Below are positions 24,046 through 31,640 of a DNA stretch of 64,000 bases, one piece after another (positions within the stretch are counted from its first letter, which is position 1; every line of letters begins with the position of its first letter). Below the pieces are notes generated by a model. The model made no database searches. It worked only from the letters and a program-made list of their open reading frames with translations, and was not told the DNA's origin. Origin of the DNA: Streptomyces rubrogriseus (lineage in GTDB: Bacteria > Actinomycetota > Actinomycetes > Streptomycetales > Streptomycetaceae); NCBI RefSeq assembly GCF_027947575.1, contig NZ_CP116256.1, forward strand, positions 2,356,001 through 2,420,000, read 5' to 3'. A program made the position numbers and the translations under genes.

Positions 24046-25143
24046 ATGGCCGTCCGTACCGCAGTCCGTGCCGCCGTCGTACCCGCCCCGGGAGCCCCGC
24101 TGGAGGTCACCGGCATCGAGCTGCCCGAGCCCGGCCCCGGCCGGGTCCGGGTACGGCTCGCCGCCGCCGGGGTCTGCCACTCCGACCTGTCCCTGTCCAA
24201 CGGCACCATGCGGGTGCCGCTGCCCGCCGTCCTCGGCCACGAGGGCGCCGGCACCGTCGTCGCCGTCGGCGAGGGCGTCACCCACGTCGCGCCCGGCGAC
24301 GAGGTCGTCCTCAACTGGGCCCCGTCCTGCGGCGCCTGCCACGCGTGCTCGCTCGGCGAGGTGTGGCTGTGCGCCAACGCGCTGGCCGGCGCCGCCGACG
24401 TGCACGCCCGCCGCGCCGACGACGGCACCGACCTGCACCCCGGCCTGAACGTCGCCGCGTTCGCCGAGGAGACGGTCGTGGCCGCGTCCTGCGTCCTGCC
24501 CGCCCCCGAGGGCATCCCCCTCACCGAGGCGGCACTCCTCGGCTGCGCCGTCCTCACCGGCTACGGCGCCGTCCATCACTCGGCGCGGGTCCGTGAGGGC
24601 GAGACGGTCGCGGTCTTCGGCGCCGGGGGAGTGGGCCTCGCCACCCTCCAGGCGGCCCGGATCGCGGGCGCGTCGAAGATCGTCGCCGTCGACGTCTCCC
24701 CCGAGAAGGAGGAGCTGGCCCGCGCCGCCGGCGCCACCGACTACCTCGTCGCCTCCGACACCACCGCCCGCGAGATCCGCGCCCTCACCGGCAAGCAGGG
24801 CGTCGACGTCGCCGTGGAGTGCGTGGGCCGCGCGGCGACCATCCGCACCGCCTGGGAGTCCACCCGGCGAGGCGGTCGCACCACGGTCGTCGGCATCGGT
24901 GGCAAGGACCAGCAGGTCACCTTCAACGCCCTGGAGATCTTCCACTGGGGCCGCACCCTGTCCGGCTGCGTCTACGGCAACGCCGACCCCGGCCGCGACC
25001 TCCCCGTCCTGGCCGAACACGTCCGCGCCGGCCGCCTCGACCTCGGCGCCCTGGTCACGGAGCGCATCGCCCTGGACGGCATCCCGGCGGCCTTCGACAA
25101 CATGCTGGCGGGCAAGGGCGGCCGAGCACTGGTGGTGTTCTAG
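24046..25143 (+). CDS. Zn-dependent alcohol dehydrogenase (MDR family, class III-like)
   Basis: The 365-residue protein starts MAVRTAVRAAVVPAPGAPLEV. Catalytic zinc ligands are in GVCHSDLSLSNG and LGHEGAGTVVAVGEG. The structural zinc site is CGACHACSLGEVWLC near residue 95. The nucleotide-binding motif is VFGAGGVGLATLQAARIAGASKIVAVDV near 190. Length and the absence of gaps fit the NAD-dependent class III/benzyl-alcohol dehydrogenase branch. It likely oxidises the alcohol whose aldehyde is handled by the upstream ALDH. The final TAG stop lies in a CTAG tetranucleotide that also flanks a putative transposable element immediately downstream. Confidence 0.93.
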   Translation: MAVRTAVRAAVVPAPGAPLEVTGIELPEPGPGRVRVRLAAAGVCHSDLSLSNGTMRVPLPAVLGHEGAGTVVAVGEGVTHVAPGDEVVLNWAPSCGACHACSLGEVWLCANALAGAADVHARRADDGTDLHPGLNVAAFAEETVVAASCVLPAPEGIPLTEAALLGCAVLTGYGAVHHSARVREGETVAVFGAGGVGLATLQAARIAGASKIVAVDVSPEKEELARAAGATDYLVASDTTAREIRALTGKQGVDVAVECVGRAATIRTAWESTRRGGRTTVVGIGGKDQQVTFNALEIFHWGRTLSGCVYGNADPGRDLPVLAEHVRAGRLDLGALVTERIALDGIPAAFDNMLAGKGGRALVVF

Positions 25144-25366
25144 GCCCTGTCGTCGAGTTCCCGGCGGCCCGGCGACGCCACGCACGCCCCCTGCCTCAAG
25201 GGCGCGGGAGGGTATCCCCACTCGCCCCACCGGGCGCCGACCACGTACGACCACCACGTCGGTCGACGCCCGGGCCCCCGGCCTCCGGACCGGGGGCCCG
25301 GAGCACGCACCTGACGCCGCCGAGCCCGCCCTCCGGGCGGACGACGGGAAACGCGACGACACCGCC
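25144..25366. mobile_element. Putative MITE with terminal inverted repeats and CTAG duplication
   Basis: The 223 bp between two convergent stop codons start with GCCCTGTCGTCGAGTTCCCG and end with the complement of GGCGGTGTCGTCGCGTTTCCCG, sharing TGTCGTCG-N-GTT and CCCG. Both sides are flanked by CTAG (25140-25143 and 25367-25370). Each CTAG supplies the TAG stop of one neighbouring gene. No transposase is encoded. I infer a non-autonomous element mobilised by an IS5-like transposase. Confidence 0.55.
25271..25300. terminator. Strong hairpin between convergent genes
   Basis: An 11-bp perfect stem (CGGGCCCCCGG at 25271-25281 with CCGGGGGCCCG at 25290-25300) and an 8-nt loop lie inside the putative MITE. 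It can end transcription from both sides. Confidence 0.65.
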
Positions 25367-26341
25367 CTAGGCCCGCCCCGCGTCCTCGCGCCGTGGCTCC
25401 GCCGTGGGCTCGGCCCGGTCGGGGACCGCGGCCGGGCGCCTGCGCGAGCGGGACACGGCCACGCCCGCCAGGCACAGGGCTCCGCCCGCCAGGGTGAGCA
25501 GTCCCGGGACCTCGCCCAGTGCCAGCCACGACATCAGCACGACCAGCGCGGGCACGGCGTACGTGGTCGCGCCCATGCGGCCGGCGGTCGTACGGGCCAG
25601 GGCGTAGGCCCAGGTCGTGAACGCCAGGGCGGTCGGGAACACGCCCAGATACACCATGTTGAGCGTGGCGGAGAGCGGCGCGCCGGCCGCCTCGTGCACC
25701 AGCTGCCCGGCGAACGGCAGGCAGAGCACCGCCCCGACCAGGCACCCGAACGTCGTCACCTGAAGGGCGCCCGCATGCGCCAGCGCGGGCTTCTGGGCCA
25801 CCACCCCGCCCGCGTACGCCACCGCGGCCAGCAGGCACAGCACCACCCCGAACAGCGAGGAGCCGCCCTCGCCGGACATGGACAGGCCCACGGTCACCGC
25901 ACCGGCGAACGACACCGCCATCCCCGTCAGCAGCCGTGGCGGCAGCGCGTCGCCCAGCAGCCGCGCACCGAGCAGCGCGATGAGGATCGGCCCGACGTTG
26001 ACCACGAGGGCGGCCGTGCCGGCGTCCACCTGCTGCTCGCCCCAGTTCAGGACGACCATGTAGAACCCGAACCACAGCAGCCCCGATATCGCGATCCCCC
26101 GCCAGGCCGCGCGCGGCGGCAGCCCCTCCCGGCGCAGCAGCCAGATCGCCCCGAGCGTCAGGGCGCCCGACAGCAGCCGGCCGAGCGCCAGCGCGCCCGG
26201 CGAGTACGCCTCGCCCGCGCTGCGGATGGAGACGAACGCGGATGCCCACAGCACGACGGTGACGGTGGCCGCGCCGGCCGCGAGCAGTTCGGGACGACGG
26301 TGCCAGGGGGCGGGAGGGGAGGTGCGGGCGGTGGACATCAT
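25367..26341 (-). CDS. EamA/DMT-family transporter
   Basis: The 324-residue protein (MMSTARTSPPAPWHRRPELLAAGAATVTVVLWASAFVSIRS) has ten predicted membrane helices in two EamA repeats. Typical motifs are VLWASAFVSIRSAGEAYSPGALALGRLLSGAL, LNWGEQQVDAGTAALVVNVGPILIALLGARLLGDAL, TLNMVYLGVFPTALAFTTWAYALA and VPALVVLMSWLALGEVPGLLTLAGGALCLAGV. The family exports amino acids, nucleosides or drugs; the substrate is unknown here. It lies 73 bp downstream of an ArsR-type regulator on the same strand. The tail is charged and disordered. A start three bases later is equally possible. Confidence 0.9.
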   Translation of the reverse strand: MMSTARTSPPAPWHRRPELLAAGAATVTVVLWASAFVSIRSAGEAYSPGALALGRLLSGALTLGAIWLLRREGLPPRAAWRGIAISGLLWFGFYMVVLNWGEQQVDAGTAALVVNVGPILIALLGARLLGDALPPRLLTGMAVSFAGAVTVGLSMSGEGGSSLFGVVLCLLAAVAYAGGVVAQKPALAHAGALQVTTFGCLVGAVLCLPFAGQLVHEAAGAPLSATLNMVYLGVFPTALAFTTWAYALARTTAGRMGATTYAVPALVVLMSWLALGEVPGLLTLAGGALCLAGVAVSRSRRRPAAVPDRAEPTAEPRREDAGRA

Positions 26342-26414
26342 GCTCCAGAGGCTAGGTGGCGAGAACGGGTGCGTGCTGGCGGATTCCGGACGGTGCGCCG
26401 TGCCGGGGCGGCGC

Positions 26415-27128
26415 TCAGCGCAGCGCCGCCGGGTCGATGTCCAGCAGTTCGGACAGCGCGTCCTCGCCCGCCGGTGTCACCTTCACCGCCCGCTCCGAGC
26501 CGATGCGCACGCACCAGCCGGTGTCCAGGGCGTGCCGGCACAGGGCGGCGCCCGCCACGCCCGCGAGGTGGGGACGGCGTTCCGTCCAGTCGAGGCAGGC
26601 CCGGGCCAGTGGCCGGCGCCCGGTCGGGCGCAGCGGGATCCCGGCGGTGTCGAACCAGCCGAGCCCCGCGTCCGTGAGCGCGAAGCCGGTGTCCTGGCGC
26701 AGCAGCCCGCGCCCGGTCAGCGCGTCGGTGACCGCGATGCCGAGCCGTCCGGCGAGATGGTCGTAGCAGGTGCGCCCCCGGGCCATCGCCGAACCGGCGC
26801 TCGACGCCCGCAGGGTGCGCGGACGCCGGGCGGCGGCCTCGGGCGCGACCTGCGCCGCCAGGTCCTCCACGAGCTGTGCCACCCGGTCGTCGGCGATCCG
26901 CACGTAGCGGTGCCGCCCCTGCCGTTCCTCGGCGAGCAGCCCGCCCGCGACCAGCTTGCCCAGGTGCTCGCTGAGCGTCGACGCGGCGACCCCGGCGTGC
27001 CGGGCCAGCTCACCGGCGGTCCACGCCCGCCCGTCCAGCAGGGCCAGCAGGCAGGCGGCGCGCGTCTCGTCGGCGAGCAGCCCGGCCAGTCGTGCGAGGC
27101 CGGGAGCCCCGGCGTCCCTCTCGGTCAT
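26415..27128 (-). CDS. ArsR-family (HTH_20 type) transcriptional regulator
   Basis: The 237-residue protein from ATG 27128 (MTERDAGAPGLARLAGLLADETRAACLLALLDGRAWTAGELA) has an N-terminal ArsR winged helix over residues 10-85, with recognition region AGVAASTLSEHLGKLVAGGLLAEERQGRHRYVRIAD. The long C-terminal half contains RTCYDHLAGRLGIAVTDAL and RRPHLAGVAGAALCRHALDTGWCVRIGSERAVKVTP. This YDHLAGRLG pattern is typical of actinobacterial ArsR regulators with a metabolite-sensing tail. Metal-binding Cys pairs of classical ArsR are absent. It is upstream of and probably controls the DMT transporter. An ATG 18 bases upstream is also available. Confidence 0.88.
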   Translation of the reverse strand: MTERDAGAPGLARLAGLLADETRAACLLALLDGRAWTAGELARHAGVAASTLSEHLGKLVAGGLLAEERQGRHRYVRIADDRVAQLVEDLAAQVAPEAAARRPRTLRASSAGSAMARGRTCYDHLAGRLGIAVTDALTGRGLLRQDTGFALTDAGLGWFDTAGIPLRPTGRRPLARACLDWTERRPHLAGVAGAALCRHALDTGWCVRIGSERAVKVTPAGEDALSELLDIDPAALR

Positions 27129-27192
27129 GCGTCCAGGATGCGCCACGCACGGTTCGGCGGGCGCCGAAGTGTCCGCGGAGCCCCCGGCGTCC

Positions 27193-27834
27193 TCAGACGC
27201 CCTGCGCCACCTGCGCGTACTGCTGCGCCAGCCCGTCCAGGAGTGCCGTCAGACCGGTCTCGAAGGCGCGCTCGTCGATCTTCTCCTGCTGCTCGGCCAG
27301 GAGGTGGGCCTGCTGGAGGTGCGGATAGTCGGCGGGATCGTAGGCGCCGGCGTCGTCCACGAAGCCTCCGGCGAAGGAGCCGAGCGCCGAGCCCATGATG
27401 AAGTAGCGCATCAGCGCGCCGATGGAGGTGGCCTGGGCCGGGGGCCAGCCCGCCCGGACCATGGCGCCGTAGACGGCGTCCGCGAGGTGCAGCGCGGCCG
27501 GGCGGCGGCCGGGGCCGTGGGCCAGCACCGGCACGATGTTGGGGTGGTCGCGCAGCGCCGTCCGGTAGGAGACGGCCCAGTCGTGCAGCGCGGTCCGCCA
27601 CTCCCGGCCGTCCTCGAACATCGACAGGTCCACCTGCGCGCTGACCGAGTCGGCGACCGCCTCGAGGATCTCGTCCTTGGTGCGGAAGTGGTTGTAGAGC
27701 GAGGGTCCGCTGACCCCCAGTTCCGCGGCCAGCCGGCGGGTGGAGACGGCCGCGAGGCCCTCCGCGTCCACCAGCGCGCGGGCCGTCTCGACGATCCGGT
27801 CGGTGCTGAGCAGGGGCTTGCGCGGTCGGGCCAT
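27193..27834 (-). CDS. TetR-family regulator, divergent from acyl-CoA dehydrogenase
   Basis: The 213-residue protein (MARPRKPLLSTDRIVETARALVDAEGLAAVSTRRLAAELGVSGPSLYNHFRTKDEILEAVAD cut into the HTH over residues 10-60) has a TetR_C domain with WAVSYRTALRDHPNIVPVLAHG and LMRYFIMGSALGSFAGGF. Two further in-frame ATG/other codons lie just upstream (27843). It is divergent from the acyl-CoA dehydrogenase gene, and the palindrome ACTAGCAGTGCTAAT lies between them, 29 bp from its start. A near copy of that palindrome sits before the aldehyde/alcohol dehydrogenase operon, so the regulator probably controls both sets. The inducer may be an acyl-CoA or aldehyde; that is inference. Confidence 0.9.
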   Translation of the reverse strand: MARPRKPLLSTDRIVETARALVDAEGLAAVSTRRLAAELGVSGPSLYNHFRTKDEILEAVADSVSAQVDLSMFEDGREWRTALHDWAVSYRTALRDHPNIVPVLAHGPGRRPAALHLADAVYGAMVRAGWPPAQATSIGALMRYFIMGSALGSFAGGFVDDAGAYDPADYPHLQQAHLLAEQQEKIDERAFETGLTALLDGLAQQYAQVAQGV

Positions 27835-27862
27835 GGCGCACATAGTAGGGCTGCGAGCTGAA

Positions 27863-27877
27863 ACTAGCAGTGCTAAT
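27863..27877. promoter_or_regulatory. Putative TetR operator between tetR and acyl-CoA dehydrogenase
   Basis: ACTAGCAGTGCTAAT is a near-palindrome in the 89-bp divergent promoter region. It shares 11 of 15 bases, all differences transitions, with the site at 22582-22596. Confidence 0.72.
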
Positions 27878-27923
27878 TTAAATGTACGGCTTTCAAGATT
27901 TCTTTCCTGTGGGGTGACTCGGC

Positions 27924-29075
27924 ATGAACCTGGAGCTCAGCGAGGAGCAGACCGCCGTACGGCAGCTCGCCCGGGACTTCGTGGAGCGGGAGATCGCCCC
28001 CCATGTCGTCGAGTGGGACCGCGCCGAGGAGGTGGACCGCTCCCTGGTGAAGAAGCTCGGCGAGGTCGGCTTCCTCGGCCTCACGATCGACGAGGAGCAC
28101 GGCGGCAGCGGCGGCGACCACCTCGCGTACTGCCTGGTCACCGAGGAGCTGGGCCGCGGCGACAGCTCCGTGCGCGGGATCGTCTCGGTCTCCCTCGGCC
28201 TGGTCGCCAAGACCGTCGCGGCCTGGGGCGACGAGGAGCAGAAGCGGCGCTGGCTGCCGGGGCTCACCTCCGGCGAGTACGTCGGCTGCTTCGGCCTCAC
28301 CGAACCCGGTACCGGGTCGGACGCCGGCAACCTCACCACCCGCGCGGTCCGGGACGGCGACGACTACGTCGTCAACGGCACCAAGATGTTCATCACCAAC
28401 GGCACCTGGGCCGACGTCGTCCTGCTCTTCGCCCGCTCCACCGACGCGCCCGGCCACAAGGGCGTCTCCGCCTTCCTCGTGCCCACCGACACGCCCGGCC
28501 TGACCCGCCGCACCGTGCACGGCAAGCTCGGGCTGCGCGGCCAGGCCACCGCCGAACTGGTCCTGGAGGACGTCCGCGTCCCCGCCTCCGCGATGCTCGC
28601 GCCCGAGGGCAAGGGATTCTCGGTGGCCATGTCGGCCCTCGCCAAGGGGCGGATGTCGGTGGCCGCCGGCTGCGTCGGAATAGCCCAGGCCGCGCTGGAC
28701 GCGGCCGTGCGGTACGCGGGCGAGCGGGAGCAGTTCGGCAAGACCATCGCCCACCACCAGCTCGTGCAGGAACTGATCAGCGACATCGCCCTCGACGTGG
28801 ACGCGGCCCGGCTGCTGACCTGGCGGGTCGCCGACCTGATCGACCGCGGGCAGCCCTTCACCGTCGAGTCCTCCAAGGCCAAGCTCTTCGCCTCGGAGGC
28901 CGCCGTGCGCGCCGCCAACAACGCCCTCCAGGTCTTCGGCGGGTACGGCTACATCGACGAGTACCCGGCCGGCAAGCTGCTGCGCGACGCCCGCGTGATG
29001 ACGCTCTACGAGGGCACCAGCCAGATCCAGAAGCTGGTCATCGGGCGTGCGCTGACCGGGGTTTCGGCATTCTGA
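27924..29075 (+). CDS. Acyl-CoA dehydrogenase
   Basis: The 383-residue protein begins MNLELSEEQTAVRQLARDFVEREIAPHVVEWDR. Family signatures are GFLGLTIDEEHGGSGGD near residue 50, CFGLTEPGTGSDAGNLTTRA near 123 (FAD/substrate), GKLGLRGQATAELVLEDVRVP near 195, EREQFGKTIAHHQLVQE near 265 and the catalytic glutamate in MTLYEGTSQIQKLVIGRAL near 363. It introduces a double bond alpha-beta into an acyl-CoA, passing electrons to ETF. Length and catalytic Glu position fit short/medium or branched-chain enzymes. Its promoter contains the TetR-type palindrome. A strong hairpin ends the transcript at 29110-29137. Confidence 0.94.
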   Translation: MNLELSEEQTAVRQLARDFVEREIAPHVVEWDRAEEVDRSLVKKLGEVGFLGLTIDEEHGGSGGDHLAYCLVTEELGRGDSSVRGIVSVSLGLVAKTVAAWGDEEQKRRWLPGLTSGEYVGCFGLTEPGTGSDAGNLTTRAVRDGDDYVVNGTKMFITNGTWADVVLLFARSTDAPGHKGVSAFLVPTDTPGLTRRTVHGKLGLRGQATAELVLEDVRVPASAMLAPEGKGFSVAMSALAKGRMSVAAGCVGIAQAALDAAVRYAGEREQFGKTIAHHQLVQELISDIALDVDAARLLTWRVADLIDRGQPFTVESSKAKLFASEAAVRAANNALQVFGGYGYIDEYPAGKLLRDARVMTLYEGTSQIQKLVIGRALTGVSAF

Positions 29076-29109
29076 CTGGCGGGGACTGAGTACCCGAACT
29101 GAGTACGAC

Positions 29110-29137
29110 GGCGGATGTGGCGGGGGCCACATCCGCC
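29110..29137 (+). terminator. Perfect 12-bp hairpin after acyl-CoA dehydrogenase
   Basis: GGCGGATGTGGC (29110-29121) pairs exactly with GCCACATCCGCC (29126-29137) across a GGGG loop, followed by GACTCTTGTC. It ends 13 bp before the start of the next gene, so it may also lie in that gene's leader. Confidence 0.8.
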
Positions 29138-29150
29138 GACTCTTGTCCCC

Positions 29151-29465
29151 ATGAGCGACACACCGGTCAAGCAGCAGAACACGGCGGCCTTCTACGGGCA
29201 GGCCGTCGCCTCGTTCGCGGTGGCCATGGCCGCCACCGCCATCGGCATCTACCAGCTCCAGGCCGACGCCTGGGTGCGCGCCTTCCTCGCGATCGCCGTC
29301 CTGTACCTCGTCACCTCGGCCTTCACCCTGGCCAAGATCATCCGGGACCGCCAGGAGGTCGGCCAGATAGTCAGCCGGGTCGACCAGGCGCGCCTGGACA
29401 GGATCCTCGTCGAGCACGACCCCTTCCAGAAGCCGGGCGGCACCCCTGCGGGCCAGCGCCCCTAA
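29151..29465 (+). CDS. YiaA/YiaB-family inner membrane protein
   Basis: The 104-residue protein (MSDTPVKQQNTAAFYGQAVASFAVAMAATAIGIYQL) has two membrane helices (FYGQAVASFAVAMAATAIGIY; AFLAIAVLYLVTSAFTLAKII) joined by a short loop ADAWVRA. This is the two-helix pattern of YiaA/YiaB proteins. The tail RDRQEVGQIVSRVDQARLDRILVEHDPF is conserved in actinobacterial members. Function unknown. The chosen ATG is the first after the hairpin; upstream in-frame codons lie inside the terminator. Confidence 0.83.
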   Translation: MSDTPVKQQNTAAFYGQAVASFAVAMAATAIGIYQLQADAWVRAFLAIAVLYLVTSAFTLAKIIRDRQEVGQIVSRVDQARLDRILVEHDPFQKPGGTPAGQRP

Positions 29466-29525
29466 GCGCCCGCTCACCTTCGGCGGTATGGTGGTGCTCC
29501 TGTCACCGAGAGGGGCGAACAAGCG

Positions 29526-30173
29526 ATGAGTACGGCGGCCGAGACGACGGGCGGCGACATCGAGCCGTGGGAAGAGGTCACGCCCGACGCGGCCCGGCGG
29601 CTCCTGGTGGCCGCCGTGGAGGCGTTCGCCGAACGCGGGTACCACGCGACCACGACCCGGGACATCGCCGGACGGGCCGGCATGAGCCCGGCCGCGCTCT
29701 ACATCCACTACAAGACCAAGGAAGAGCTGCTCCACCGGATCAGCCGCATCGGCCACACCCGGGCGGTGGCCATCCTGCGCTCCGCGGCGCAGGGCGAGGG
29801 CAGTGCGGCCGAACGACTCGCCGACGCCGTGAGCTCCTTCGTCCGCTGGCACGCCGGGCGGCGTACGACCGCGCGGGTCGTGCAGTACGAGCTGGACGCC
29901 CTCGGCCCCGAGGCCCGGGAGGAGATCCTCACCCTCCGCCGGCAGTGCGACGCCGCGGTGCGCGGCATCATCGACGACGGCGTGGCCGCGGGCGAGTTCG
30001 ACGTGCCGGACGTCAAGGGCACCACGCTGGCCGTGCTGTCCCTCTGCATCGACGTGGCCCGCTGGTTCAACGTGAACGGCCCCCGTACGCCCGACGAGGT
30101 CGGCGCGCTCTACGCCGACCTCGTGCTGCGCATGGTGGGTGCCGAACCGTCCGGGGCGACGGCTCAGAGGTAG
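29526..30173 (+). CDS. TetR-family regulator, convergent with MaoC gene
   Basis: The 215-residue protein has a TetR helix-turn-helix at residues 22-70 (DAARRLLVAAVEAFAERGYHATTTRDIAGRAGMSPAALYIHYKTKEELLHRIS) and a TetR_C domain with TARVVQYELDALGPEAREEILTLRRQCDAAVRGIIDDGVAAGEFD. This C-domain resembles KstR2/FadR-like regulators of lipid and acyl-CoA genes. Its 3' end overlaps that of the convergent MaoC-like gene by 10 bp. The palindrome at 30665-30680 in front of the MaoC gene is its best candidate target. ATG 29526 is preceded by GAGAGGGGCG. Confidence 0.9.
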   Translation: MSTAAETTGGDIEPWEEVTPDAARRLLVAAVEAFAERGYHATTTRDIAGRAGMSPAALYIHYKTKEELLHRISRIGHTRAVAILRSAAQGEGSAAERLADAVSSFVRWHAGRRTTARVVQYELDALGPEAREEILTLRRQCDAAVRGIIDDGVAAGEFDVPDVKGTTLAVLSLCIDVARWFNVNGPRTPDEVGALYADLVLRMVGAEPSGATAQR

Positions 30174-30625
30174 TAGCGCGAGACCGACTCGGCGACGCAC
30201 ACCGGCTTGTCGCCGCCCTCGCGCTCCACGGTGAAGGCGACGCTCACCTGGATCCCTCCCTTGACGTCCTCGACGCCGGTGACGGCCGCCGTGGCGCGCA
30301 GCCGCGAGCCGACCGGGACGGGGGAGGGGAAGCGGACCTTGTTGGTGCCGTAGTTGACGCCCATCTTCACGCCCTCGACCCGGATCAGCTGCGGCCCGAA
30401 GAGCGGGAGCAGCGACAGGGTCAGATAGCCGTGCGCGATGGTGCCGCCGAACGGGCCCGCGGCCGCCTTCTCCGGGTCCACGTGGATCCACTGGTGGTCG
30501 CCGGTCGCCTCGGCGAACAGGTCGATCCGCTTCTGGTCGACCTCCAGCCAGTCGGTGTACCCCAACTGCTCGCCCACCGCCGCCTTCACCTCGTCGGCGG
30601 ACGTGAAGATCCTCGGCTCTGCCAT
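30164..30625 (-). CDS. MaoC-like (R)-specific enoyl-CoA hydratase
   Basis: The 153-residue hot-dog-fold protein (MAEPRIFTSADEVKAAVGEQLGYTDWLEVDQKRIDLFAEATGDHQWIHVDPEKAA cut) carries the hydratase motif with catalytic Asp and His in DLFAEATGDHQWIH near residue 40, then GPFGGTIAHGYLTLSLLPLF and VNYGTNKVRFPSPVPVGSRLRA. It hydrates trans-2-enoyl-CoA and resembles the mycobacterial Rv0130 type. A start 24 bases upstream (30649) is possible, but ATG 30625 begins at the conserved N-terminus. Its promoter region holds a CTAAGC palindrome. Confidence 0.9.
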   Translation of the reverse strand: MAEPRIFTSADEVKAAVGEQLGYTDWLEVDQKRIDLFAEATGDHQWIHVDPEKAAAGPFGGTIAHGYLTLSLLPLFGPQLIRVEGVKMGVNYGTNKVRFPSPVPVGSRLRATAAVTGVEDVKGGIQVSVAFTVEREGGDKPVCVAESVSRYYL

Positions 30626-30664
30626 GTTCCGGCCTCTCTGCTCGCTCACCCGGTGCGCTCGTTT

Positions 30665-30680
30665 CTAAGCGACTGCTTAG
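30665..30680. promoter_or_regulatory. Palindrome before the MaoC-like gene, putative TetR site
   Basis: CTAAGC and GCTTAG form a perfect inverted repeat separated by GACT, 40 bp upstream of the MaoC start on the reverse strand and 76 bp before soxR. The nearest TetR gene (29526) is convergent with MaoC and is the likely partner. Confidence 0.65.
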
Positions 30681-30755
30681 CATGGTCGCCCGTGGCGTGC
30701 CTGTCAACGGACCGGACCGGTCCGCGGGGGCGATCGGGTCGGTAGGGTTCGAGGG

Positions 30756-31283
30756 GTGCCTCAGATTCCAGAGAAGATCCACGAGCTCACGGTCGGCCAG
30801 CTGGCCGCCCGCAGTGGCGCCGCGGTCTCCGCCCTGCACTTCTACGAGTCAAAGGGTCTGATCAGCAGTCGTCGCACCTCTGGCAACCAGCGGCGCTTCG
30901 CCCGTGACGCGCTGCGCAGGGTCGCCTTCGTCCGTGCGGCGCAGCGGGTCGGCATCCCGCTGGCCACGATCCGCGAGGCGCTCGCCGAACTGCCCGAGGG
31001 ACGTACGCCCACCGAGGACGACTGGGCCCGGCTCTCCGAGTCCTGGCGCTCCGAGCTGGACGAGCGCATCAAACAGCTCAACCGGCTGCGCGACCACCTC
31101 ACCGACTGCATCGGCTGCGGCTGCCTGTCCCTGGAAACCTGCGTCCTGTCCAACCCCGACGACGCCTTCGGCGAACGCGGTGCGGGCTCCCGCCTGCTCG
31201 TGGAGCGCCGCGGCTCCACCGCCAGGGGCGACCGGGCGCCGAGCCGCGCCCGGGAACCGGAAGTGCCGTGCTGCGGCGACTGA
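30756..31283 (+). CDS. soxR: Redox-sensitive transcriptional activator SoxR
   Basis: The 175-residue MerR-family protein starts at GTG 30756. Residues 10-78 form the MerR DNA-binding domain ([48 protein letters not shown]), followed by the dimer helix and the SoxR iron-sulfur motif [12 protein letters not shown] near residue 120, the C-x2-C-x-C-x5-C site that holds a [2Fe-2S] cluster. In Streptomyces, SoxR responds to redox-active compounds such as actinorhodin and activates a small set of genes directly, without SoxS. The basic/Cys-containing C-terminal tail (PEVPCCGD) is usual for this genus. No obvious SoxR-box partner is nearby. Confidence 0.96.
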   Translation: MPQIPEKIHELTVGQLAARSGAAVSALHFYESKGLISSRRTSGNQRRFARDALRRVAFVRAAQRVGIPLATIREALAELPEGRTPTEDDWARLSESWRSELDERIKQLNRLRDHLTDCIGCGCLSLETCVLSNPDDAFGERGAGSRLLVERRGSTARGDRAPSRAREPEVPCCGD

Positions 31284-31640
31284 CCGCGGGGTGTCCCGGG
31301 CCCGGTCGTCAGCCGTCACCCCGGCGCGCCGCGGCCCACTCCCGCGCTTGTCCACGCCCCGTTTACCTGATTCCTGCGAGGAGGCTCCGGCGTTCACGCC
31401 GGGGGAGGAATCGCATCCGAGTATGGCGACGCGGAGCGTCGCCGAACCCTAGATACGGGCGCGGAACGCCCCTATATGGCTGCTGGCATGGCTCAAAGCG
31501 GAGCGAACGTGTGTGCCTGTGGTCGCTGGTCGGGGTGACGGTTGCGGGATCGGTGGGTGTGTGTGCGGCTGTCGTACGTATGGTCCTTCGCAGGGTTGGG
31601 GACGGCACGGTGTCGTGGCCGCGGCCGTGAAGGGGGCGGG
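31284..31640. other. Left flank of the TnpB element, with an IS605-type end-like hairpin
   Basis: This 357-bp stretch lies between soxR and tnpB and has no gene. At 31370-31412 it contains an outer inverted pair GATTCCT/AGGAATC around an inner hairpin CCGGCG-TTCA-CGCCGG, followed by GGGGGAGGAATC. This is the same layout as the right end after tnpB (32868-32897). It may be the left end of the element or a remnant right end of an older copy. A second paired stretch, GGCGACGCGGAGCGTCGCC, follows near 31426. Confidence 0.5.

Noticed and set aside
25144..25366. Search for a transposase remnant in the putative MITE
   Set aside because: No frame in either direction shows a DDE motif or transposase-like segment, so it was recorded as non-autonomous only.
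27873..30839. A very long reverse-strand frame (about 988 codons) across the acyl-CoA dehydrogenase to MaoC genes
   Set aside because: It overlaps four well-supported genes and contains no recognisable domain. Long antisense frames are usual at this GC content.
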